Origin: Bacteroidales bacterium
GTDB lineage: Bacteria > Bacteroidota > Bacteroidia > Bacteroidales > BM520
DNA: 7,180 nucleotides
Direction: 5' to 3'
Assembly (NCBI GenBank): GCA_023230285.1
Contig: JALNXP010000126.1
Location: 1 to 7,180 of the forward strand
Under the pieces are notes generated by a model, which searched no databases, was not told the origin of the DNA, and worked only from the letters and a program-made list of their open reading frames with translations. Below, piece by piece: positions 1 to 5,731 of the stretch. The translations under genes and the position numbers were made by a program. Within the stretch, counting starts at the first letter, position 1, and every line of letters starts with the position of its first letter.

Positions 1-330
1 AATTACGTTGTCATAAATGCTCAAAGTAGGAAATGGATTCGGACGTTGGAACACCATGCCCACCAAACTTCTTACCTCTATAGAGTTCATTTTCATGATA
101 TTTTTTCCATCAAGAAAGATGTCGCCGATTACATTAATATCATATAATTCGTGCATACGGTTGATAGCTCTCAGCAGAGTACTTTTTCCACAGCCTGAAG
201 GTCCCATTATAGCTGTCACCGTTCCTTTATACACATCAGCGGAAACATTTTTAACAGCGTACTTTTCTGCTGAATATGAAACACTTACATTTCTAAGCTG
301 CAATATAGCATCTAAATTTACATTCTCCAT
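1..330 (-). CDS. pstB: Phosphate ABC transporter ATP-binding protein PstB (N-terminal part, cut by window edge)
   Basis: This is the ATPase subunit of the Pst phosphate importer; it acts on the cytoplasmic face of the inner membrane and powers transport by ATP hydrolysis. The 110 visible residues begin MENVNLDAILQLRNVSVSY. They contain a Walker A motif, GPSGCGKST, at residues 43-51, followed by LLRAINRMHEL, which is typical of PstB. The Q-loop stretch VFQRPNPFP at 93-101 is highly characteristic of PstB among ABC ATPases. The signature motif, Walker B and H-loop lie beyond the left edge. The ATG at 328-330 overlaps the end of pstA by 13 nt in another frame, which suggests translational coupling. 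The start is supported because the conserved N-terminal strand follows it directly. Identification is firm; whether the rest of the gene is intact cannot be seen. Confidence 0.95.
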   Translation of the reverse strand, partial: MENVNLDAILQLRNVSVSYSAEKYAVKNVSADVYKGTVTAIMGPSGCGKSTLLRAINRMHELYDINVIGDIFLDGKNIMKMNSIEVRSLVGMVFQRPNPFPTLSIYDNVI

Positions 331-1178
331 TTTAATGAAATACGTTTTGCAATAAAATTCAATAATAACACAACAAACAACAGGAAGAGCGAGGCACTCC
401 ATATCATACTCTGCATATTCGGGTCGTTATAGCACTCCCATATCAGCAAAGATATTGAAGAAGAAGGTCGTAAAACATTCCATTGTACCATTGAACTTCC
501 AAGTGCTGTAAGCATCAGTGGTGCCGTTTCGCCTATTACTCTTGATACCGCCAATAAAATGCCGGTAAATATACCGCCGAAAGCCGATGGCAACAGCACC
601 TTAAAGACAACCGATGAATAAGAAGCTCCCAAAGCTAAGCCTGCTTCTTTCAAACTGCTCGGCAGCATATTCAAAGATTCTTCAGTAGACCTCACTATCA
701 AAGGCAACATCATGATTGCCAATGATATAGCACCGGCGACAGCAGAATAGCCTTTCATCGGGACTACAATAAAAGCGTAGACCACAATGCCTATCACAAT
801 AGACGGCGTTCCCTGTAAAATATCAGAAACGAATCTGACAATGCTACTAAAACGTCCTTTCTTATTTTCAGACAAATAAATGCCACACAAAATGCCCGGT
901 GGCACAGCAACAACCGCAGCCATCAGCACCATCAAAAGTGTCCCTACTATGCCATTTGCAACGCCGCCGGGAATAACTTCACCATTATTGACGGCAAGCA
1001 TAGCATCAAAAGTATCTGGTGTCGTCTTTGTAAAAAAATCAAAATTGATTTGGCGTATTCCTTTAACAAATACTTTTATTATGATGGCAAAAAGCGGTAT
1101 GGCGGTCAAGAGAGAAAAAAAGCATATTATGAACACACCAAATTTATTTTTCCACGACCTATATTTCAGCTTATTCAT
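318..1178 (-). CDS. pstA: Phosphate ABC transporter permease PstA
   Basis: This is an inner-membrane permease subunit of the Pst importer, expected to pair with PstC as the translocation channel. The 286 residues are a normal length for PstA. An N-terminal membrane segment lies at about residues 13-35. A large extracytoplasmic loop follows, and further hydrophobic segments lie at about 75-100, 125-140, 145-163, 200-216 and 258-277. The cytoplasmic coupling (EAA-type) loop is at about 178-199, with EAGLALGAS and then LLPSA. The stretch RVIGETAPLMLT at 213-224 is typical of PstA. The start codon overlaps the pstC stop as ATGA, and the 3' end overlaps pstB by 13 nt, so it is a middle gene of the operon. 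The order after pstC and before pstB separates it from the sister permease. No lesions are seen. Confidence 0.95.
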   Translation of the reverse strand: MNKLKYRSWKNKFGVFIICFFSLLTAIPLFAIIIKVFVKGIRQINFDFFTKTTPDTFDAMLAVNNGEVIPGGVANGIVGTLLMVLMAAVVAVPPGILCGIYLSENKKGRFSSIVRFVSDILQGTPSIVIGIVVYAFIVVPMKGYSAVAGAISLAIMMLPLIVRSTEESLNMLPSSLKEAGLALGASYSSVVFKVLLPSAFGGIFTGILLAVSRVIGETAPLMLTALGSSMVQWNVLRPSSSISLLIWECYNDPNMQSMIWSASLFLLFVVLLLNFIAKRISLKWRM

Positions 1179-2026
1179 ATTGCATATTTTTTAATAATCA
1201 TTTTTGCAATAAAATTGATGAGTGCGGTTATCAAAAACAGCAGTAAACCGATTGCGATAAGAGCGGACAATTTAAGTCCGGCAGCTTCTCCGAACTGATT
1301 TGCGATAATACTTGCCATCGTGTTAGCTGTATCTGTCAAGGAAGTCGGCAGGGTGTTGGTATTTCCGATAAGCATAGTCACTGCCATCGTTTCGCCAAGG
1401 GCGCGTCCTAAAGACAGAATATAAGAAGAAGAAATACCGGAAGCAGCAGCAGGCAGTATCACATGGAAAACAACTTCATACTTAGTAGCACCCAAGCTGT
1501 ATGCTCCTTCTTTGATGTCATTAGGCACCATTCTAATAAATTCGGAACTCAAAGAAGCGGCGTAAGGAATTATCATAATTGCCAACACCACAGATGAGGT
1601 CATGATGCCAAACCCCTGCTCCGACAAGCCCATGCCGACCATTATAGGACGTAAAACATAAAAGCCCCATAATCCATAGACTATAGAAGGAATGCCGGCA
1701 AGTAATTCAGTTGCTGTACCAAGAAAAGCAGCTACTTTTGTATCTTTAAAATACTCACCGACAAACAATGAAACAGCCATAGAAAACGGAAACGAGATAA
1801 TTACAGCCAAAAAAGCCGTAATTAAGGTTCCAACAATAAACGGCAAAGCTCCATACTGCTCATTATCAGGCGTATATTGCCAATCTTTTTTAAAGATGAA
1901 ATCCACACCGAATTTTTCAAAAGCCGGAACAGCTCCGGTGACGAGCGAATAGACCATACCACCACAGATAATCAAAATAATTACTGCTGCAATAAACGTC
2001 AATATTTTAACAACTTTATCTTTCAT
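1175..2026 (-). CDS. pstC: Phosphate ABC transporter permease PstC
   Basis: This is the second membrane permease of the Pst phosphate importer. The 283 residues are near the usual length for the family. The first membrane segment lies at about residues 8-30. An extracytoplasmic loop with FIFKKDWQYTPDNEQYGALPF (residues 43-63) is typical of PstC. Further hydrophobic segments lie at about 64-90, 105-127, 140-160, 192-222 and 254-275. The EAA-type coupling loop is KEGAYSLGAT followed by VILPAA at 172-194. LGRALGETMAVTMLIGN at 206-222 is a PstC hallmark. A weak Shine-Dalgarno-like AAAGAG sits just ahead of the ATG at 2024-2026. The gene begins 20 nt after the pstS stop and ends in a 4-nt ATGA overlap with pstA. 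There is no sign of damage. Confidence 0.95.
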   Translation of the reverse strand: MKDKVVKILTFIAAVIILIICGGMVYSLVTGAVPAFEKFGVDFIFKKDWQYTPDNEQYGALPFIVGTLITAFLAVIISFPFSMAVSLFVGEYFKDTKVAAFLGTATELLAGIPSIVYGLWGFYVLRPIMVGMGLSEQGFGIMTSSVVLAIMIIPYAASLSSEFIRMVPNDIKEGAYSLGATKYEVVFHVILPAAASGISSSYILSLGRALGETMAVTMLIGNTNTLPTSLTDTANTMASIIANQFGEAAGLKLSALIAIGLLLFLITALINFIAKMIIKKYAI

Positions 2027-2046
2027 CGCTCTTTACAAATTTCGGA

Positions 2047-3093
2047 TTATTCAATGGCTTTCCCGTTATAAGTTACTGATTTTAAAGATTTCAACGCATT
2101 ACATCTGACGTTTTCCGGTAAAGGAGCATAGTGCACATTAGCAGCTTTCGACTGAGCTTCATTGCTAAGGATAAAATTCAGTAATTTGACGGTAGCCTGC
2201 GCTTGTTCCGGACTGCGTTTTGCATAATTTTGTTCCCGATAAATCACTATCCATGTAAAACAGCTTATAGGATATGCTTCTTCGGCAGCAGAATTGGTTA
2301 TCATAATTTTAGAATCGGCGGGAATATTAGCTGAAGCAGCAGCAGAGATAGACGCTGTAGAAGGTTTTACAAACTTTCCGGCTTTATTTTGCAGCGAAGC
2401 AAAAGCTATTTTCCGAGCAAAAGCGTACTCAGAGCCTACATAACCTATAGCACCGGCAGTTTGTCCTATAATGCCGGCAACACCAGGATTACCTTTTGCA
2501 GCAACACCCACAGGAAACGACACCGACTTTGCTGCTCCGATTTCCGCTCTCCATCTATCGCTGATTTTACTGAGGTAGTCAGTAAAAACATTAGTAGTAC
2601 CGCTACCATCAGAACGATAGATAACTGTTATGTTTAAGTCGGGAAGCACAATATCAGGATTTGTTTCAACTATTCTGCCATCGTTCCACTTTGTAATTAC
2701 GCCGAGAAAAATATCGGCTAAAACATCAGCACTAAGCCGTAAACTGCTGATTTCAGGAACATTATAAGCCACGACAACAGCACCGAGACAGGTAGGAACA
2801 TGAATAACGGACTTAGCGATTTCCGCTTCTTCAGCTTTTGATAAAAAAGCGTCAGTAGCTGCAAAATCTACAATGCCATCTTTGAGGCTTCGTATTCCGC
2901 CGCCACTGCCGATACCGCCATAAGCTACATTAATGCCTGTTGTGTCGGAAAAATCTTTAAACACCATATTATAATAAGGTAGAGGGAAGGTTGCTCCCGC
3001 ACCGGAAATTTCTGTCTTGACATTTGAGCAACTAATGCAACAAGTAGCAAAAAACACTGATAACACAACAATTTTCAATTTCATAATCATCAT
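2047..3093 (-). CDS. pstS: Periplasmic phosphate-binding lipoprotein PstS
   Basis: This is the substrate-binding protein that captures phosphate and delivers it to PstC/PstA. The 348 residues start with MMIMKLK and a hydrophobic signal segment (about 7-19). The segment ends in a probable lipobox, C-I-S before Cys22, so a membrane-anchored lipoprotein is likely, although Cys at -3 is atypical. Phosphate-site motifs of the family are present in order: GAGATFPLPYY (31-41), GIGSGGGIRSL (60-70), DFAATDA (76-82) and RSDGSGTTNVF (160-170). The C-terminal region contains LLNFILS and YAPLPENV, as expected for PstS. The start is ambiguous between the ATGs at 3093, 3090 and 3084. All give the same mature protein, and there is no Shine-Dalgarno sequence to choose between them. 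It is the first gene of the operon, behind a candidate promoter and a Pho-box-like repeat. Confidence 0.95.
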   Translation of the reverse strand: MMIMKLKIVVLSVFFATCCISCSNVKTEISGAGATFPLPYYNMVFKDFSDTTGINVAYGGIGSGGGIRSLKDGIVDFAATDAFLSKAEEAEIAKSVIHVPTCLGAVVVAYNVPEISSLRLSADVLADIFLGVITKWNDGRIVETNPDIVLPDLNITVIYRSDGSGTTNVFTDYLSKISDRWRAEIGAAKSVSFPVGVAAKGNPGVAGIIGQTAGAIGYVGSEYAFARKIAFASLQNKAGKFVKPSTASISAAASANIPADSKIMITNSAAEEAYPISCFTWIVIYREQNYAKRSPEQAQATVKLLNFILSNEAQSKAANVHYAPLPENVRCNALKSLKSVTYNGKAIE

Positions 3094-3108
3094 ATTTTAA
3101 CATTTGTG

Positions 3109-3116
3109 CAAAAGTA
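3109..3116 (-). promoter_or_regulatory. Candidate Bacteroidota -7 promoter element for the pst operon
   Basis: On the minus strand the sequence reads TACTTTTG, a perfect match to the Bacteroidota sigma-ABfr -7 consensus TAnnTTTG. It lies 15 nt upstream of the first possible pstS ATG, which gives a very short leader. No clear TTTG -33 element exists at the usual distance; the nearest TTG is about 14 nt upstream, too close. A weak -33 fits an activator-dependent promoter, as expected for a phosphate-starvation gene. The transcription start is inferred, not seen. Confidence 0.6.
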
Positions 3117-3147
3117 TGATGGTATGATTTCAAAAATATTGAGATAT

Positions 3148-3164
3148 TGTTACGAAGTTGTTAA
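3148..3164 (-). promoter_or_regulatory. Putative PhoP/PhoB-type operator (direct repeat) upstream of pstS
   Basis: The minus strand reads TTAACA-ACTTC-GTAACA: two near-identical hexamers with an 11-bp period. This matches the architecture of Pho boxes, and the hexamer resembles the TTAACA-like half-site known for Bacillus PhoP. The site lies about 32 nt upstream of the -7 element, where an activator could contact polymerase. Direct repeats bound by PhoB-family response regulators usually have this 11-bp spacing. The role is inferred from position and pattern only; AT-rich DNA can give such repeats by chance. Confidence 0.4.
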
Positions 3165-3256
3165 GTTTTTATTGTAACTACACAATACAAATAAATAAAT
3201 CAACAACTTCAAAAAATATTTCCGCCCAAAATCACATTTTATATCAAAAAAATTCA

Positions 3257-3264
3257 TACGTTTG
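3257..3264 (+). promoter_or_regulatory. Candidate Bacteroidota -7 promoter element for the hydrogenase-like sensor operon
   Basis: TACGTTTG is a perfect TAnnTTTG -7 element, ending 16 nt before the ATG at 3281. The -33 region has only a T-run (3237-3240) rather than a clear TTTG. The five downstream genes have no other sizeable gap, so this is the most likely single promoter of the operon. It also supports starting the first gene at 3281, because an in-frame upstream start at 3158 would place this element inside the coding region. Confidence 0.55.
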
Positions 3265-3280
3265 CAGAAATTTTACATAT

Positions 3281-3631
3281 ATGTTGATAAATGAGATAGC
3301 ATCTAATATTAATGCTCAAATTCATTGTATAGAAGGCAATGAAAACATAGACATTACAAAAGCGTTTACCTCCGATTTGATGAGTGATGTTTTGACGATA
3401 GAAGATTCTGATGTTGTGTTGATTACAGGGTTAGCCAACATACAGACAATTAGGACGGCAGACATGGCAGACATTCGCTGCATCATATTAGGAAGAAACA
3501 AACATCCATCTTCAGAAATGCTTGAACTTGCAGAAGACATAGGCATTACTGTCCTTGTATGTCCGTTGACTTTGTTCCATATCAGCGGCATTCTTTACAA
3601 CAAAGGCATAAATCCCATATTAATCAAATAA
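3281..3631 (+). CDS. DRTGG-like small domain protein, first copy (hydrogenase-associated)
   Basis: A 116-residue soluble protein with no signal peptide or membrane segment. It has an alternating beta/alpha pattern. Residues 28-38 read AFTSDLMSDVL and residues 45-53 VVLITGLAN. Then come IRCIILGRN (65-73) and a helix-strand unit SEMLELAEDIGITVLVCPLT (78-97). This looks like the small DRTGG-type domain found next to [FeFe]-hydrogenase-related genes; the ligand and function of that domain are not established. The motif S-D-L-x-S-D-V is shared with the second small protein at 5400-5729, so the two appear to be paralogs flanking the Fe-S protein. The reading frame is open back to 3158, but the upstream 41 residues are unlike a conserved domain and contain a promoter-like element, so the ATG at 3281 is preferred. 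Its stop lies 1 nt before the next start. The family assignment is from pattern only. Confidence 0.75.
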   Translation: MLINEIASNINAQIHCIEGNENIDITKAFTSDLMSDVLTIEDSDVVLITGLANIQTIRTADMADIRCIILGRNKHPSSEMLELAEDIGITVLVCPLTLFHISGILYNKGINPILIK

Positions 3632-3632
3632 G

Positions 3633-4043
3633 ATGAAATTTGAATATAAAGTACAGGGTGGAAATTTTTCAAAAGCCGGCTATGCTTCCAGTGATTTAAA
3701 AAAAATACTGAAGCAACTAAATGTCAATCCGGCAATAATTAAACGCGTTGTTGTCGCTCTATATGAAGCCGAAGTCAATATAGTTGCACACGCTTATAAT
3801 GGTACTATAACCATTGACATAGACGACAAGCAGGTTCGTATCGTATTGGAAGACCAAGGTCCGGGCATTCCGTCAATAGAGCAAGCAATGCAAAAAGGCT
3901 TCTCTACAGCTTCGCCTCATGTAAGAGAAATGGGCTTCGGTGCCGGAATGGGACTCCCGAATATCAAAAAAAATGCTGACGTAATGAATATTACAAGTAA
4001 AGTAAATGTTGGCACTACTGTTGAAATAATTAATTATATATAA
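3633..4043 (+). CDS. RsbW/SpoIIAB-type GHKL ATP-binding protein (anti-sigma-factor-like kinase)
   Basis: A 136-residue stand-alone GHKL ATPase domain of the type seen in anti-sigma serine kinases. The ATP-binding boxes are complete. The N box is ALYEAEVNIVAHAY (residues 42-55), with Glu45 as candidate general base and Asn49 for magnesium. The G1 box is EDQGPGIP (73-80). The G2 region is GFGAGMGLPNIKKNAD (101-116), and the closing strand contains GTTVEI (127-132). No histidine phosphoacceptor domain, sensor or membrane segment is present, which fits RsbW-like proteins rather than full histidine kinases. It sits 1 nt after the first DRTGG-like gene and 4 nt before the Fe-S gene, so co-translation and a shared pathway are likely. 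No STAS-type antagonist, SpoIIE phosphatase or sigma factor is visible nearby, so its target is unknown. Confidence 0.88.
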   Translation: MKFEYKVQGGNFSKAGYASSDLKKILKQLNVNPAIIKRVVVALYEAEVNIVAHAYNGTITIDIDDKQVRIVLEDQGPGIPSIEQAMQKGFSTASPHVREMGFGAGMGLPNIKKNADVMNITSKVNVGTTVEIINYI

Positions 4044-4047
4044 TAAA

Positions 4048-5403
4048 ATGAACAATACTTCATCTTTTTATCATGCGATATATATAGACAAAGATTCATG
4101 TATTGGATGCACAAGATGTCTTAAAAACTGTCCAACTAAATCCATACGTATTGTACAAGGAGTTGCGGATATTGACGAAAGCAGCTGTATAGATTGCGGC
4201 GAATGTATGAGAGTTTGCTTAGCTAATGCCGTAAAAATAGAGCAAGGCTGTTTAGAATCTATCTTCAAATATAAATATAGAGTTGCACTGATACCAACTG
4301 TTCTGTCGGGACAGTTTAACCTCGATGTAACAACAGACCAGATATATAAAGCATTGCATTTATTAGGTTTCACTCACGTATATGAAGAAGAAGAAAGTGC
4401 TGAATTTCAAATTGAAGCTATCAGAAAATTTCAAAAAGAAACATACAATGCACCGGTAATATCTACTTTCTGCCCCGCTATCGTCAGATTAGTGCAAGTA
4501 CGTTTCCCGACTCTTACAGGTAATTTGGTGCTAATCAAATCGTTGATAGATATTACTGCAATGGCTATCCTTGAAGATTTTAAAGAAAAAGGTATTTCCC
4601 CTGACGAAATAGGCATCTTCTACATCACACCCTGTCCGGCTAAAATTGTAGCTATTAAAAGTCCTGTCGGCGACAAAAAAACACTAATTACAGACACCAT
4701 AAGTTTAGAAGTGATTTATGATTTGATAAGAAAAAAATTACAAGTAATTAATGAAACCGACATATCGTATGAAAGCAGAATACATCTGACGAAAGCTGAA
4801 GTAAAATGGAGTTTGACAGGCGGCGAAGCTAAACATGCCTTCGGTAGAAGTCTGTCGATAGACGGATTAGCTAACGTCACAGAGTTTTTAGATAAAGTTG
4901 ATGATGAAGCTATTGATGACATAGATTTTTTAGAGCTGCGAGCCTGCGACCAGAGTTGTCCGGGTGGCGTGCTTTGTCCGGGTAACAGATTTTTAACCGT
5001 AGAGAAACTCGGCATGCGAGCCTCACAATTCAACGCCGTTGACAACGAATGTTTTGAAGCACCAACGATAGACTTTCCTTACGAAGATGTCTGCGTACCA
5101 CCTGTTCTGCCTCGCCAACAAGCCGGTCTTGACAGCAATATTTCAGTAGCATTGAAAAAAATGGAGAAAGTTCATAATTACACCTGCTATCTTCCGGGCT
5201 TCGACTGCGGCGGCTGCGGCGCACCCGACTGCTACTCGTTTGCTAAAGATGTCGTAAACGATAAAGCCTCTCTGTCTAATTGCGTGTTCCTGCAATTTAG
5301 CAACAACATATTAGACCACGAACACGGCAAAAAATTTATAGAAAACGTGTGGGGAAAAAATAGATTACAAAAAGATTGTACCAAGAAAGGAGCAAGAGAA
5401 TGA
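4048..5403 (+). CDS. [FeFe]-hydrogenase H-domain-like iron-sulfur protein, probably sensory
   Basis: A 451-residue soluble protein with three parts. Residues 18-57 form a ferredoxin domain with two CxxCxxCxxxC motifs (C18/21/24/28 and C47/50/53/57) for two [4Fe-4S] clusters. Residues about 78-330 match the [FeFe]-hydrogenase large domain. All four H-cluster cysteines align: C142 (STFCPAIV), C196 (TPCPAK), and C300 and C304 (LRACDQSC). The C-terminal segment C387-x2-C390-x4-C395-x16-C412 is a four-cysteine Fe-S motif of the kind in RnfB and the CODH/ACS gamma subunit. The proton-relay cysteine is Phe141, and the pocket methionines are Thr194 and Arg298. The L2-L3 spacing is about 104 residues, against 144 in Clostridium CpI. 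No PAS domain follows. It is best read as a regulatory or electron-carrying homolog rather than a working hydrogenase; whether an H-cluster is bound is unknown. The stop overlaps the next start as ATGA. Confidence 0.88.
   Translation: MNNTSSFYHAIYIDKDSCIGCTRCLKNCPTKSIRIVQGVADIDESSCIDCGECMRVCLANAVKIEQGCLESIFKYKYRVALIPTVLSGQFNLDVTTDQIYKALHLLGFTHVYEEEESAEFQIEAIRKFQKETYNAPVISTFCPAIVRLVQVRFPTLTGNLVLIKSLIDITAMAILEDFKEKGISPDEIGIFYITPCPAKIVAIKSPVGDKKTLITDTISLEVIYDLIRKKLQVINETDISYESRIHLTKAEVKWSLTGGEAKHAFGRSLSIDGLANVTEFLDKVDDEAIDDIDFLELRACDQSCPGGVLCPGNRFLTVEKLGMRASQFNAVDNECFEAPTIDFPYEDVCVPPVLPRQQAGLDSNISVALKKMEKVHNYTCYLPGFDCGGCGAPDCYSFAKDVVNDKASLSNCVFLQFSNNILDHEHGKKFIENVWGKNRLQKDCTKKGARE
5386..5392 (+). 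promoter_or_regulatory. Strong Shine-Dalgarno sequence for the second DRTGG-like gene
   Basis: AAAGGAG lies 7 nt upstream of the ATG at 5400, inside the last codons of the Fe-S gene. The other starts in this operon have no comparable purine stretch. It decides the start at 5400 over the in-frame ATG at 5376, and it would allow re-initiation at the ATGA overlap. Translation in Bacteroidota usually does not depend on such motifs, so its effect here is uncertain. Confidence 0.55.
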
Positions 5404-5729
5404 AAATAAATGAATTAATAGAAAAAACAAATTTAAAACAATTCGGCACTGCCGATATTAACAGAGATTTTGAAGGCGGTTACGCTTCAGACTTACTTAG
5501 TGACGTTATGGGCAACGCTAAAGAAAAAAATGTGTGGATTACAATGCAGACACATAAAAACGTTGTCGCTGTAGCTTCTCTGAAAGACATCGCCGCTATT
5601 GTATTCTCTAATGGTAATACTCCTGAAAGCGACACCATTGAAGCTGCTAACGAAGAAGATGTCATACTCCTCGGCACCACTAAAGGTACTTACGAAATTT
5701 GCGGGGAGATTTATCAAATTGCAAAATAA
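5400..5729 (+). CDS. DRTGG-like small domain protein, second copy (hydrogenase-associated)
   Basis: A 109-residue soluble protein beginning MKINELIEKTNLKQFG. Residues 26-37 read GGYASDLLSDVM, matching the S-D-L-x-S-D-V motif of the protein encoded at 3281-3631. The following strands also match in layout: VWITMQTHKNVVAVASL (45-61), AAIVFSNGN (65-73) and a helix-strand unit TIEAANEEDVILLGTTKGT (79-97). It is therefore a probable paralog and likely a DRTGG-type domain, although the DRTGG signature itself is not spelled out. There is no catalytic motif, and its only cysteine is C101. Its ATG overlaps the stop of the Fe-S gene in ATGA and follows a good Shine-Dalgarno sequence. The PHP gene begins 2 nt after its stop. 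Function unknown; a ligand-binding or complex-forming partner of the Fe-S protein is a guess. Confidence 0.75.
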   Translation: MKINELIEKTNLKQFGTADINRDFEGGYASDLLSDVMGNAKEKNVWITMQTHKNVVAVASLKDIAAIVFSNGNTPESDTIEAANEEDVILLGTTKGTYEICGEIYQIAK

Positions 5730-5731
5730 TA

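Noticed and set aside
880..1298. Plus-strand open frames opposite pstA and pstC
   Set aside because: The minus strand carries convincing permease sequences through this stretch. The plus frames have no family features and no promoter or ribosome-binding signal.
3158..3280. In-frame N-terminal extension of the first DRTGG-like gene back to 3158
   Set aside because: The extra 41 residues are low-complexity and AT-driven, contain a perfect -7 promoter element, and overlap the Pho-box-like repeat. The domain itself begins at the ATG at 3281.
4716..5045. Minus-strand open frame opposite the Fe-S gene
   Set aside because: It is antisense to conserved motifs including C300 and C304, with composition typical of a reverse-complement shadow and no recognisable domain.
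4048..5403. Calling the Fe-S protein a catalytic [FeFe] hydrogenase (HydA)
   Set aside because: The proton-relay cysteine and both pocket methionines are replaced, and the L2-L3 region is shortened. Only the metal-ligand cysteines match, so a catalytic call is not supported.
5699..5731. TTG start of the PHP gene at 5699
   Set aside because: It would overlap the preceding gene by 31 nt and add 11 residues that are not part of the PHP fold. The ATG at 5732 directly precedes the conserved first strand.
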